A stretch of 64,000 bases of DNA from Cerioporus squamosus (GCA_022592435.1 JABYQS010000004.1:310001-374000), one strand, 5' to 3'; positions 47,197 to 59,407 are shown, numbered from the stretch's first letter. A program made the numbers and translations. Notes: a model not told the origin generated them from the letters alone.

Positions 47197-48287
47197 ATGG
47201 TGAATGCTTCGACCGAGTTCCTACTCCGCTCCAATAGCACTTCAACAGGTGCAGACAACATGAGTCCAGGTCCGGGACTCTACGTTCTCCCCGATACCAT
47301 GATGGACAGCCCAGGAGACAAGATTCCTGAGCCTCCACATCGGCTGGCGCGTTCCTACGTGGAACATATCAACGCTGAGGATGCCAACGACTGGGTCGCG
47401 GTCAAGGTACAGTACCGAAGTGTATCCCTAGCTGCGAAGGATTCTTCACGCATCTGAACCACTCCGGAAACCAGATTTTCATCAAAGACACCATGCCGAC
47501 GATACTCGACATCAAGCTACGGTGGGGTGAGCAGGAGACCTCGCGCAAACGCGGCCTGTTGTCTTCTGTATGCACCTGATTCACTTGCGCTGCCGTATAG
47601 CCGGCCTCATGACGCTCATCTTTGCCAGGTACTGTCGTCCTACCCAGCATTCACGAAGTACGAAAGCGGCTGGCCGGTCTTGTACTACTGCTACCAGACC
47701 CTTGGCCAACTTCGCTTCAAGAGCGGCGAGGGCTCTAAGAAGCGGCTCGCCAAGAGCACCACCACCAGGAGTATATGCGCTCGGAGAACTGTGAGTGTAT
47801 CAACACTATGTGGTGCTCCGCTGATTCAAACGGTACTGACTAGAGTTATCTTCGTAGATTCGTCGCAGTCCTTCGGTGCTTTCGATAGCTTCAACGGTGA
47901 CAGTGGGTCGTAACACACCTCCCCCTGCAGTGGTAAGTTGGCTCGTTCTGGATGTTCCTTCGTATCGCGTAACTCACTTGCGATCCTCAGACAACTGCCG
48001 CGACTACGTCCGACGCCGTCTCCCCACGTTATGTCCAGATGATGAGGGGAGAGGAGGAAGTGACGAACTTCTTGCAGTCCATCAACAGCACGCTCGGTTC
48101 GAGTCGTCTCCTCGACCGCTTCGTGTCTGCGGGAGTCAACAGCGGCGCGCGGGTGAAGGACATGGCGAACTGGAGTGCGACCGACCGGGATCTGTTTTTG
48201 CGGTGCGAGGTCAGGCTGAACGCGTTCGAGTGCAAGTTGGTTGGGGATGCACTGCAGAGGATGGTTTCGATTGCTACACAGGAGTAG
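47197..48287 (+). CDS. unknown protein, paralogue B of a five-exon pair
   Basis: Five exons: 47197-47406, 47475-47567, 47629-47790, 47858-47932 and 47991-48287, giving 278 aa. It is the diverged copy of the gene at 37204-38397. Shared blocks: ILDIKLRWGEQETSRKRGLL then SSVLSSYPAFTKY, GWPVLYYCYQTLGQLRF, and FLQSINSTLGSSRLLDRFVS then AGVNSGARVKDMANW, with FLRCEVRLNAFECKLVGDAL near the end. The order, number and phase of exons are the same, with exon 2 of 93 nt in both. The N-terminus is shorter and lacks the Pro-rich stretch. No catalytic motif, signal peptide or membrane segment is recognised. The last 14 coding bases overlap the end of the convergent gene at 48274. Confidence 0.78.
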
Positions 48288-49369
48288 GAACAAGTACGGA
48301 GTAGTGACTGGTCTCACCAGCGATAAGCCCTTGAACGAGTTGCGGGATGGTATGATCTTGGTGAATGAACCACGGATGGCTAGTTGATGACATTGGATAT
48401 TATGGAACATGGTACATACCTTTCCCTTATTCAGACGTCTGTAACCACCGCGGAGGAACCTCACCGCATCGTCAGGATGGGGTTTGCGTCGATGAGTGCA
48501 CACAAACAGTTGGCCGATTTGATGATGCGGTACTTTTTTTAAATTTGACCATGAGATATAGACATTGGTGCGACAACCATACGACCCAACCACCTCCGTC
48601 CAGCATGCGATGATGCGTTTGGTGAGCGAGGAGACCAAGAGACGGTCATCGTCATTCGACTGGTCAGCTGTACGCTCCGGAAGGGTGCGGGACGGAGGAA
48701 TACATGGCGTTACGTCCCACAAGGGTCCGCGATTGTAAGACAATCATGCACAATACATCGCACCTCGTTGAGCGGTTGGAATGTCTCCTCGTCGTTCAGC
48801 CCGGCCAACCCTTCCGAGCCACGCACGATGACGGTGCTAAGAGCATCTCCGAGACGTAGTAGGGCAGTAACTGGCTTGCTCCAAACGTCCGGGGAGTCCT
48901 TGTAAACGTGCGAGGAGGGCGATGGTCTCGGGACAGGGGAACGCGAATATCGCAGATGCAGTTCCGGATGCGACGAGACTCTATAGATGGTCACGATATC
49001 ATGGCGTACAACCACATGATGCTCACCTGTAACCACCCGGCCAAGATGTCTCAGGGTAGGCTCGCTTGCCAGCCTCTAGTTCCTCGTCTATCTCAGGGAT
49101 AAGCCTCACGAACCCTCATACATGATGATAAAAACGGGAGACGGTGATGGGCGAGGCGAACTGTTAGAGCGTGCTGGGTGCAGGTGAGTCCGACCTCAGA
49201 ATGAGAGTAGAAAGATTCAGTCAGACAAGGGGATGGTTCGTCGTGGTTTGGGTTCTGGTTGGGTAAAATCCCGAGTTAACGAGGGCGTTGGGTGGTATGA
49301 GCGAGGAGAGGGAGGTGAATGAGGAGTCGAAGGAGAGTTGGTCAAGTCCGTGAAACCGGGGCGGGGCAT
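48274..49369 (-). CDS. unknown protein, 5' end unresolved
   Basis: Five minus-strand exons join with perfect phase: 49114-49027, 48980-48764, 48659-48594, 48532-48465 and 48379-48274. They read RLIPEIDEELEAGKRAYPET, then DSPDVWSKPVTALLRLGDAL, STVIVRGSEGLAGLN, then DDDRLLVSSLTKRIIACWTE, YRIIKSANCLCALIDANPIL, and HPWFIHQDHTIPQLVQGLIA before the stop at 48274. I do not recognise the family. A plausible first exon starts at ATG 49369 (MPRPGFTDLTNSPSTPHSPP), but I found no donor of matching phase. An AAG acceptor after a run of seven A's (48533) is unusual. The last 14 coding bases overlap the opposite gene. Confidence 0.6.
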
Positions 49370-51162
49370 GGCGACCGATTCAAGGAATCAAACCGGGCCG
49401 TCTGCAAAGTAGAGACTGAGTCCCAGATCTCAGCGCTGCCTCGAGGCTCGCGGAGCTGCCAAACTCGGAGTCGGATTATCGCTGTCCCGCGCGGTTGCGC
49501 TGTCGCTCTCAACTCTCTTGCTGTTCTTGAGCTTGCTTGGAAAATTCCGCTATGTCTGGCATCATCAGTCGTTCATTGACAAGGCTCGACGATATTCTTG
49601 CTGCTGCATGTAGCGGCTCGCTGCCCTCAAGAATTCACATGATGGCTCCCGACGCCAGATGCGCGTCCTGGCACCTCCTGGCACGAACACCAGCCCGCCA
49701 CTTGACCGGTGCACGGTGTAAGCCGCAACTTACAGTGTCGACCGCACGAACAATGCGAACGGTCAGCCTTCCATTGCGGCTGGCCGATCGCGCTGTCCTG
49801 GGACGCAAGCATCAAACGAAGAAGAATTGCTGCTCACGCTCGTGTGTCTCGAGACATCCCGCTCATAGCGGTGGGTTGGGTTCGGACACTGTCCGTCCCT
49901 AGCGCGACATGTCGCCTGAATAACTGGTGCGTTGTATGATTGCGACATTCCTGCGGTGATATCAAGTCGTTTCACGCCGAGCAAAATATCCTTGGTTGCT
50001 GGATAGTATTTGCCGCGAGATGCTCCCTGCCGTATCCTTGCTTTCTGGCCTTGACACTTAAGGCCGACAAGTTTGGGGAGGCACACGCCTTGCTAGTCTT
50101 GTCTGTCGTGAGTGATGATATCAGACTTGTGCACGCAGTTTTGACAGGATATCCATGGAACATGGCTTTCGCAGTCGTGGTCGAAGTAAAGCACCGATCC
50201 TCCTCCGTCATCGACAATGTCGTTATTGAGTGACAATTGGCGCCAGTCACATCGCTAGTCACGGGCGTCTCTCACCTTCAACGACTACATAGTCTACCGC
50301 TCAAGCGCAGTCTGCGGGCAGGAGGAAATAGACAGTGAAGGTGCAAGAGCGTCCAAAGCAGTGTATGAGATATAAACTTGTGCACAACGAGGAGGGTCTG
50401 CATTTCTGGCCGCTGCTAACGCGTGAGCTCGATATGCAATCCCATCCGATCGTGAACCATTGAACTGGCACTGCTGCTACGCCACCATCCCGATCGCGCA
50501 TCGACATATGCCATGTCCTTTGTCTATCCTGCTCGGTGTTACTCACTTTCTCTTCTGCTGCGGCTCACAACATGCGGGGGAACTTGGATGAAACTCATAC
50601 TACTCACCTCCTGTTGGATCCTCGGCTCAGCTGTCGCGCGACTTGCGCCTCATGGGCCAAAGGCGTGCCGCGGTCCGACAGTTATTGCGCATTAGCTGCT
50701 AGCGAAGTCTTCGTTGACGGATCAACAAACGAAGGAAGAGAGGGGAGCGAGGAGCGTGTTCGGAGCGCAGGGAAGTATGCGGTGCGGCGGGGCACGAGTC
50801 GAGGGAATGAGACGGCGATTACGGACGCTGGCAGGCGCAGTCTTTCTGGGTGAGCTAAACGAGTCAGGGTCGCGCCTGGGTCCTTCCTCTTCTTGCTCGC
50901 GCCGCCGTCTCGAGTCCTCTATCTTCCTCTCCGCGATGTTATAAGATGACCCCGTCGGCATTCCGAGCCCTATCTTCTTTCTTCCACCTTCGTTCGACTC
51001 TGTCGCTCCGCCCGCCCTCCTTTGCACTCACTGCCCGACGCACACCCGTCCGTTTTCTGTTCCATCCGCTACTTCCCTCAGTACGCGCGTTTCGTGTGTC
51101 GTAGTCCCCCACCGCAATCGATCTACCGTGCCAAACCTCGCTATTCGTCGGTCCAAAAGGTC
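49370..51162. other. about 1.8 kb without an assignable gene
   Basis: Short frames only. The right end (50870-51160) is C/T rich and looks like the promoter and leader of the gene at 51163. Confidence 0.45.
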
Positions 51163-51801
51163 ATGACATCCGCTGGCCACTCGCCTCGGGTCATCGACAG
51201 CAGTCGCCTTCCTTCCTACAGCGCGAAGCATCTCCGCCGGCCTCATCCCTACTCCATGGCCTCCCGCCCGCGTCGTGGAGAACACCTCATGGTACGTAGC
51301 CTATGTCCCCTTCCCCCGCCGCCGCTAGATCTGTCTTGCTCATGATCGACGCGTGGTATTATTACCTTCAGACCACCGTCGACTATCGGACTGGCCCCAG
51401 CGGGCTAGAAACGATCCCTGAAGAGCCTGAACCTGTCCGCCTGGTGGGTCGAGCCAACCCCACGACTGCAGCCGACCACTGACGCGTCGCTTCCCCGCCC
51501 AGAAGCCGGTCATCGTCTGTGAGGAGCCGCCAGACGCTGACATCTCGGACCTTGAGTTGAACACCCCATCGTCGTAGATGATCAGAGCGTGTACGACCAC
51601 GAGCAAGGCTCCCTCGCGCCGGCTGCTGCAGAGAGCAAAGCGAAGGTCACGGTGAGTGAGAATCAGGCTGCATGGTCTGGGTCTGGTCGAGCACGACACT
51701 GATGCAGTTCCCGCCAGAATGTGCTGCTCGTGTTGCGCCGGAAGCTGTTGGTGCTGCTCGAGGTGGTCGCGTATGTCAAGGGGAACGAGACGAAGCAGTG
51801 A
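51163..51801 (+). CDS. small unknown protein with an internal frame break
   Basis: Exons 51163-51291, 51372-51443, 51503-51651 and 51718-51801 have correct splice borders. They read MTSAGHSPRVIDSSRLPSYS, TTVDYRTGPSGLETIPEEPE, KPVIVCEEPPDADISDLELN, then after a frame change at about 51575 DDQSVYDHEQGSLAPAAAES, and finally the hydrophobic LLVLRRKLLVLLEVVAYVKG. Exon 3 is 149 nt and carries an in-frame TAG at 51575-51577 in the first frame. Either the protein really ends there at 91 aa, or one base is missing and the product is about 144 aa. The family is unknown. Confidence 0.5.
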
Positions 51802-52432
51802 GTGTTGTGCTGTTGTTATCATCGTCAGTTGGCCATTTCTTGGTTGCCTCTCATTGGATGTGCCCCAATCCCTTGCTTCTCATCTGTCCATACATCACGC
51901 CTTTCCTCCCGCAATACTTGCATTGTGGAATAGTCTCGATAATGTGTATCAGTACTACTATCTCTTGGTCTGTGCCCCGTGCAGTGTCGTTGTCTTGCAA
52001 TAGCTACGTATGTATATACCCTCTTGCCTGTATCATAGTAGCCTCCCGCTGAGCTGTCGTAGTCGAGTAGAATCTTGCATCAAATACCAGTTCCATCTAC
52101 TGTCGTATTTTCACGTCCATTTATCGAGGGCAACGCGCAAAACGAGTGAAAGTCTGCTGTCCACATCTGCTTCGGGCGGTCCGAGTAGGATAGCCCATGC
52201 AAGCTGCTACTGACCAGTACTGACTGCTTGCACTGCTTCACTCGCCTAGGACGATCTGCATGGTAGATTGGAAGCATATAGCCGACAGTGACTGCGAACG
52301 CGCATACGAAACCATCGGGTAGGCGATTGGCGACGCTACGACTCGGTCGGACTTTGACAGTCACAGCGGAGCTCCTAAAACCTCGCCAGTCCGAGGAAAA
52401 CTACTTGATGGGCTGCGCGTACGAGACAGGAT
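51802..52432. other. intergenic between convergent genes
   Basis: T-rich 3' flanking DNA. No gene is recognised. Confidence 0.5.
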
Positions 52433-53383
52433 CTATTCACAATTTGGAATAGGAACTGACCAGCCCTTCGAGGGCTTTAGTCGTGCTCTCACCTCTTCTT
52501 TGATTATACGGGAGAAGAACTTGAAGTTCGGCTTGTTGGCGTCGGCTATGAGGGTAACGTCGTTAAGCCACATCGTACTTGCTCCTCGCCTCCGACCACG
52601 GAACGTACCCTGCAGCTCAAACGCGGCGCTCTCGCTGGTGGTGATCTGGGCTCCCGCCCTCCGCATGCGCTCGACAGCGATAGGGACCTCCTCCTTGCGA
52701 GTGCTCGAGATACCGTCGGCTAGGACGTGCACATCGTATCCGCGCTCAAGCAAGTCCAGTGCGGACTGCAGGACACAGACGTGCGACTGGTAGTGGCGCA
52801 TCAACGTCTATTAGCCTTGTAACGCCGAAACACGTGCTACTCGCCTCGATGCCGAAAAGGATGACCGACTTGAGGTCGTGTTTCTTGAGAAGCTCCATCA
52901 CGGGCGGTATCGCCATGGAGAACGCAGTCTTCTCGTACGCTCCGAGGAAGAGGTCTCCTAAAGGCGAGGTATCGAGCTCAGGCACGGTGGACCCCAGCGC
53001 TGTTGTGCAGATGGCAGGGAAGCATCGTCAACGCGGTTGTCCACGCGAACACACGGACAAGGTCTCACCGCGCGGATTCTGCTCGGTGACGATGACAGGC
53101 AGATCAAGGACCTGGCGGGCAAACACGCGGTCAGCAGCGGCGGGGGACTCGGCGAATTCGCAGGAGACGCAGACTTTGGCAAGCTTGAACATCTTGGTGC
53201 CCGTGGCGACGACATGGTCGAAACCATGGACGAAGGTTCCTGATGATGGTGGGTTGACATCATATCATGAGCCGCAGGTTCAGATGGGAACAGAGACGGT
53301 AGATCGGACGTACGGAACCGCGTCTGAACGTCGCAGACGAAGAGGACCGAGCGGCCTGGAATGAGCCTGGTCACGGCGGCCAT
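52433..53383 (-). CDS. isochorismatase-family hydrolase
   Basis: The cysteine hydrolase (isochorismatase-like) fold is readable: MAAVTRLIPGRSVLFVCDVQ then TRFRTFVHGFDHVVATG (53383-53314 and from 53239), VLDLPVIVTEQNPRALGSTV, then YEKTAFSMAIPPVMELL, LKSVILFGIESHVCVLQSAL with the nucleophile cysteine, LLERGYDVHVLADGISSTR, and ANKPNFKFFSRIIKEE. The catalytic Asp is in CDVQ and the Lys in YEKTAFS. It resembles ISOC1/2-type proteins rather than true isochorismatases; substrate unknown. Odd points: a 63-nt in-frame intron (53174-53112), a GC-AG intron (52844-52787), and a C-terminus that reads VRARLKPSKGW in the current frame but ESTTKALEGLVSSYSKL one frame over. The latter resembles the family, so a base may be missing near 52491. 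Confidence 0.85.
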
Positions 53384-53947
53384 GGTAGGGTCGTCGAATA
53401 GATATTGGTGGTCACTGGTCGGACGATGGTTCGTTAGCACGGTCGGCGGAATCCGAACACTGTGGTGACCAACGACGCTAGCGTTACTACGGATATATTT
53501 CGGGCCGGAACCGACTCGAAGAGGATGGGCCATTGGGCGACTTCACGTGTGCATGCAGCGGACCTCCTCCGTGTGGACAGTGGTTCTGCACTTCACGCAA
53601 AGAAGCAAAGAGGCGACTGAGACGCATACGCATCCTCGAGGCGGAGATCTGGTTGCGAAGACGCGGATGTCAGGGAATCGAGGACTGATGCCGACGGCCG
53701 AGGAGGGCTACCACGTGGCCATAATAGAGGGCCCGGCAATCGCCGGTGCTGGCTGGTGAGAGTATTTGCAGGTTCAGTTCGTGCGCCTCTGCCCCAGCGT
53801 TGGCTTGCCATCTCATCCTCCGGGTCTTCAGGCTCTGACCCTCCCTGGCCTGCTGCCGTGGTCCTGTCCTTCCTTTGGTCTCCCACTCTCCGTCACGGAA
53901 CTGTCTCTCGTTTTGTAATATCAAGAAAACCCACACATATCATCACC
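53384..53947. promoter_or_regulatory. divergent promoter region
   Basis: Upstream of both the isochorismatase-like gene and the long coiled-coil gene. No gene or clear TATA box is seen. Confidence 0.45.
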
Positions 53948-56900
53948 ATGGACCACGACTCGCTCACTCAGGTCGGCGTCGACGCCGAACGTATGAGGGT
54001 GCGTAGCTGCGCACGCTTTTCTTGGGGGTCTTCGAATGCGCCGGTGGCGAGGCTATGAGCGTCGAGTACCGAGTTTCCGTGCAATCACCATCCGAGCGCG
54101 TGCGTGCACGCCCAATCACACCCGCTCGGGTAGACCGCCTCGCACGATCTCATATACCTGGCTGCTGCTAATCCCCCTCCTGCGCTGTCGTCAACACAGG
54201 CTGACATTGCTCGCAGATGAACGCGTTCTCTTTTGGCAAACCCGTATCGCCTGTCGGCACTACCCACCCCGCTCCTCCTCGCCATTCACGCTCCCACTCT
54301 CGTAACAGCTCAGTTTCCGTTCCCATTTCTCTACCTACCCCAGTCTCTACCTCGATGAACGACTCTCCTCCCCACTCTCCCACTCGCAGCTCGATAGGCG
54401 GAGCAAAACGCAACTCTCACCATCGCCGCCGCTCGTCGGTGTCCACTCGCAGGGAGTCCGCTGATCTGATGGGCGTTTCCCTCCCGAGCATCCCGCTGTC
54501 CAGCTCAGAGGACAACATCAACCTTGGGGACAAGGACTCCATTCGGCGCCGCGCGCTCATGGCGTTGGAAGGGAGGGACGCTGGTGGCAGTTTCTCGGTC
54601 GAAATCCCGGAGTTGGATGCTCCCAAGCGAAGCTTTGACTTCCGTGCGTATGATAAACCACTTTCACCCTACCATATCGTTGAGATAAGTTACAGCGTCC
54701 AAGCCCTCTTTCCCTCCTGGAATGGGAGCTGGGTTCAGTGGAGGACTTATGGGCAGCAAGCGGGACTCAGTGGCAAAGTACATGGCCTCCTCGCCGTCGG
54801 TTGAGCTTGGCACTCTCGTTGAGGAAGAGGAGGAGGAAGAAGAAGAGACAAAGGCAGTCACCAGCCCGGTGCAGGAGTCGCCTGTCACTCCCCCTGCGAC
54901 GATCACAGTCATGTCGCCGTCGCCCGCACCTGCACGCCCCCGGCCGGCAACCCTCAATCTTCGTCCTCTCTCGCTTACTCTGAGCAGTCCCGTTCAGGTC
55001 CCGGATGGCGAGCTTCCTACGCCTTCCTTGACTCCCAGCCCACGCCCGGGACTGAAGTCTTTGACTTTGACGTCGTCCCAGAGTGCGAACTCGGGCTTCA
55101 GCAGCAACATGGCCAACAAGCGTCAGTCTCTGATCCTTACGTCTTCTCCAGCACCCTCTCAATTCGGCCGTCGTCCATCCCTCAACCTGGTGATGGAGAA
55201 CTCTGTGGCTCCGCCTCAGCCAAACCGCAGGAGCAGCATCTCGTACGTCACCAATGCAGAGGGACAGACGATGTCGGTCTATGGTCTTCCCACACCGGAG
55301 ATGACCCCCACGTCCAGTAGCATCGACCGACGCCGTTCAACGTCGGTTTCGAGCTCTAGCAGCATGGACTTGAACCAGCTTGGCATGCAACGTGGTCGCC
55401 CCCTTTCCATGAGCGAGCAGCATTTTTTATTCCAGGCGCACGAGACACTCGTTCAGCGCATCACTGATCTCGAGCGGGCGCTGTCACGCCAGCCGAGGTC
55501 GCGCCCCGTCTCGTGCGCCTCTGATACCTCTTCTTCGGCCCCATCGGAAATTTCCGACGAGATGCTGCAACTTATCGCTGACCTGAAGGCGGAGCGCGAT
55601 GAACTCAAGAAGGACGTTGACGGATGGCGCACTCGTGTGGCCGACCTCCAGCGCCAGATCGACCTGCATGCGAAGCGCGTCGAAGCTGAACGTCGTGACG
55701 CTTGGGTCGCTAGGCAGCGTGTCGGCCTACTCGAGGTTGAGAAGGCCTCGCTCGAGAAGACCGTGGCCGAGAAGACTGCTCAGGCGGACGATGCCCAAGC
55801 CCGCTGCGACTCTGCCAACCAAGACCTCCAGGCTTCTCAGGAGGAATTGGCACGCCTCAACGCTGAAGTCGAGCGCATGCGGGGTGTCGAGGACGAGGTG
55901 GCGCTCCTCCGTGCCGAACTCCTTCAAGAGAGGAGGAAGCGCGAGGACATGGAGCGCGAGCTCGAGCACGCGGGCCTGCTGGACACCCCTCGGCCTTTCA
56001 ACGCCACCGTTCGCCCCGCCCCCATCGCCCGCGCGGCCATTCACGCAAAGAGCCGTGGCCTTGGCTTCCGTTCAATGGACTCGGAGAGCTCCTTCACTGA
56101 CGTCGAGTCGGTTGACGACAACCACTACCCCGAGTTGAAAGCCGTCGAGGAGGTCGATGAGGACACAGATATGACTGATGACGAAGATGATGCACTCGCA
56201 GGGTATGAAGACGAAGAGGAGGGCGATGATGACTTCCAGTTCACGACCTCCTCGTCGTACGAGTCGATGATGGAGTACGCACGTTCCGCGACCCCCCGCC
56301 TCTCGACCGACTCGGCGGACTCGGCACCTCGCTGATCATCAGCCGCTCCCCGTCTGCTTCCCCGTCCCCACTCCCGTCGCCTTCGGAGCCCACCCATGCG
56401 CGCCATAACTCGTTGTCGAAGGCTTGGTCGTTCCCTAGCGGCCCGGCGCCGGTTCCTGCTGTGACGCGGCAGCATGAGGAGATCGATCGCTTCTTCGGTT
56501 GCCTGGAGGATGTCGACAACTCGCCTCCCATGGACTCGAAGCTGCACTCAGTCGAGAGCGGCAAGAACCTCTTCGCTCAGGCGCTTGCGGATTACGAGGA
56601 CGATCTGCCTCCGTTCGTTCTCCCGTCTGACGTTGGTGAGATTGTCGTCTCTCCTGAGATGGTGTCGCCATCTAGGACTCTCGACATTGTCGTTGAGGAA
56701 GAGGAAGAGGAGGAGGAAGGAGAGGAGGAGGAAGAGGAGGAAGTCCAAGACAATGATGACAGCTACGACAATGATGACGAGGAGTTTGTGGGTGAGGTCG
56801 ATGAGGGCGGCATCAAGTTCACGTTCAACCCGCCACCTTCGTACTTCATGGACTCCGACGCGGACACGAGCACTCCTGACCTCACCACCACGTCTACGTC

Positions 56901-57859
56901 CACGCCCGACTCTGTCAACAAGTCCGGCCCTGTCTTCGAGCCCATCGACAAAGACGAGGACGACTGCAGCTTCACGTTCCCCCAACTCAAGGCGCAGCGC
57001 AGCAACCCTTCTCCTTCTGGCATTCCTCGTCTGCGCTCTCCTTCCCCTTCTACCTCAACACCTCCTAAGATCGTCTCTCCTCTTCCGCTTCGCATCGTCA
57101 CTTCCCCTGCATCCTTCTCGACACCGCCTCCCAAGCGTGCGGCCACCGCCCCCACGTTCATCCCTCAGCCTCGCGTATCCTCGCCCTCCAGCTCCAAGGT
57201 AGCGTCGTTCATTCCGCAACCACAGCGGGCTTCCACCATCTCGCGGCCGAGTGCCATCCCCGTCATGACCCCTCCTGCTTCCAGTAGGCTTCCCTACAAC
57301 CCTCGCTTCTCGAGTATGTGTGTGTCTGATTCGCCTGTGCGTTCTGCTGTTTACAGCCGACGCGGCTTCTAGGTCCCGCTCAGTCACGCCCCGCGCCTCT
57401 GCGGCTCCAGAACTGAAGAGCCCGCCCGTTCCTTCGACCCCGCAAGCCCAGTTGTCCCCTCCCGCTCCCGCCGACTCGTCCCCGTCTCTCCCTTCGTTTA
57501 TGTCTCCCACGCTCGCTGCACGACTGTCGTTCCAGGCGCTCACGAACTTTATACCTGTCCCGTCGATGTTGTGGTCGCCTCGTTCGGGCGGTGGATGCTT
57601 CGACTCGTCCGCGAGCGAGTCGTCAATTTCTAGCTCGGGTTCTCCCCCAGACCACCATCATACCTCATCGACGTTCGTGAATGCGACTACGACTGGCGTT
57701 GCACGGCAGGAGATGCCGAGGGAGCGGACGTATGTTCCCAAGGAGAGACAGCTTGAAAAGCTCAGGCTGCGGATGGAGGAGGAACGAAAGAGAGGCCGCG
57801 CGATTATCGGCTTAGGAGTTGAAGTTAAGCAGTCGCAAACAGGGGTGTTGGATATCTAA
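53948..57859 (+). CDS. large Ser-rich coiled-coil protein, unknown function
   Basis: Five exons: 53948-53998, 54217-54643, 54696-56274, 56343-57313 and 57357-57859, giving 1176 aa. No enzyme domain is recognised. The first 470 residues are Ser/Pro/Thr rich with repeated RRSS-type basic-serine motifs, likely phosphosites. A coiled coil starts near HFLFQAHETLVQRITDLERA and runs about 180 residues with heptad-like Leu/Ala spacing (LLEVEKASLEKTVAEKTAQA, then EVALLRAELLQERRKREDME). Long acidic runs follow, then the conserved-looking HEEIDRFFGCLEDVDNSPPM, a Ser/Pro region and a basic C-terminal helix (RERTYVPKERQLEKLRLRME). The apparent frame jump near 56335 is explained by a 68-nt intron, 56275-56342. 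It may be a cytoskeletal or septation scaffold, but nothing proves it. Confidence 0.82.
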
Positions 57860-59407
57860 CTTATTGGGTACGTCTCTCTCGATTGACCCCCCGATGCTGG
57901 TAGAGAGGAGACTGACACGACATGCAGCGTTTCCCCTCCCGCCGCACATGCCGTCCACGTCTCATACACCATGGACTTCTCATACTCGCTTTGTCGCTGT
58001 GTCTTTCATCCCCCGTATCCCTATGACATCTTCCCTCAGAGGCTCGGACTGAACGCTGCCCATCCTCCTCCAACCCAAGTCACCTCGCGCACGGACTCAT
58101 TGTATCTCACCACCCCTCCGCCGCTTCTCATCCCCTTCATCACGCTTCTCACCACCGACGCGTTCAGTCTTCATTGTCTCATGTACGTATGACCTCGAGC
58201 AGCCTGTGGCTCTCGCCCTCACCCCCTCTTGGCCCTCACCCTCTTCTTGCGCGCCCCGTCTGCGCTGGCCGGTATGGCTGACACGGACGCGTGCCGCATG
58301 GGCTGCGTTGTATCATTACTCTCTTTACTTATCGCGCTTTCGTTCCGTTCATCTGCGCTCCGATTCAGACACAGCAGACACACACACACACACACAGATA
58401 TACTTATGGCCCTACGTCGATGAAGTAGCCATACACACGTACAACAGGTACCGCGTCTACGGTTAACGACACGATGCAGAACCCCTCGCTCGTCCTGCGC
58501 GCTATGCAAACCCGCGGCCGCGGAGACCGGTACGTGGCGCGTCTCGCAACGTTGCGAGGCGTGCATGGCTCGTTATGCTCCCCCCTTTCTCGTACTCTTC
58601 GTATGCATTTCTTGTGAATGGTTCATGGTATCTGGTTCTGGGCCACAATTGCGTGATCCATGTTCGGCATGACATCGAGCATGAACATCGACAACGGCCT
58701 TGTAACCGCGAAGTTGGTGGCGGATGTGCTCCGTGATCCCACCGGGTGAAGCTTGCGCAATGTGCACAACCAGAACTTCGACGCTTTTCACTGGTGGTGG
58801 GTTCAAGAAAAGCAGGTATGCTGGATACGTTCGACTATGCGGATATATAGATACAGCAGTAAGCAGGATTTTCGCATGTTGGGACGTCCGCGGGCAGCTC
58901 TATCGATGCAAGGGTAAGTACAAGCGACTACTAAGTATGGTGACGGTCAAGGGGCCAATTCACTACCTCCCGGATGCCGAGGATTCGCACTATGCTCAGA
59001 CGAACAGCTGTGACCTGAGCTTGAGGACGTTGGAAGTACGCATGCCGTCCCACGTCGGCGTCACCGATAGGTCAAGTAGATGCTAATGGCGCCCCTCCAA
59101 GTGGTATGTACATAGCTAGAGTTATATAACAATGGAGGGTTTCGATCTGCAAGGTTCACTATTTACTGTACACGTACACGACGAGGAAATGTACAAGCAA
59201 GACACAGATTTACAATATGATACATCAGGACTAATAGGTGCGACTGTACTGTACATGCGAGGCCAAACAAGCAAACAAGCAAAGCACAACGAGCAAGATC
59301 TCAAGAAGGGCTACTCAAGAAGTCCAGCGATATGATATACAACGGGTAGGTGAGATGGAGCACGACGCACAGACACTACGTAGTGCCGAGCGCGCTGGCA
59401 TCGACTG
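57860..59407. other. about 1.5 kb without an assignable gene
   Basis: Begins as the 3' region of the coiled-coil gene, contains a CA microsatellite and ends in AT-richer DNA. Open frames are short and unsupported. Confidence 0.45.
58377..58398. repeat. (CA)n microsatellite
   Basis: About ten tandem CA dinucleotides lie in the noncoding region downstream of the coiled-coil gene. Confidence 0.85.

Noticed and set aside
47826..48743. 305-codon minus-strand frame
   Set aside because: It runs antisense through the last three exons of the plus-strand paralogue and ignores good splice sites of the minus-strand gene. No family resemblance.
56275..56342. Apparent frameshift in the 1176-aa protein near 56335
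   Set aside because: A 68-nt GT-AG intron with a branch-point-like GCTGAT joins the two frames exactly, so no error is needed.
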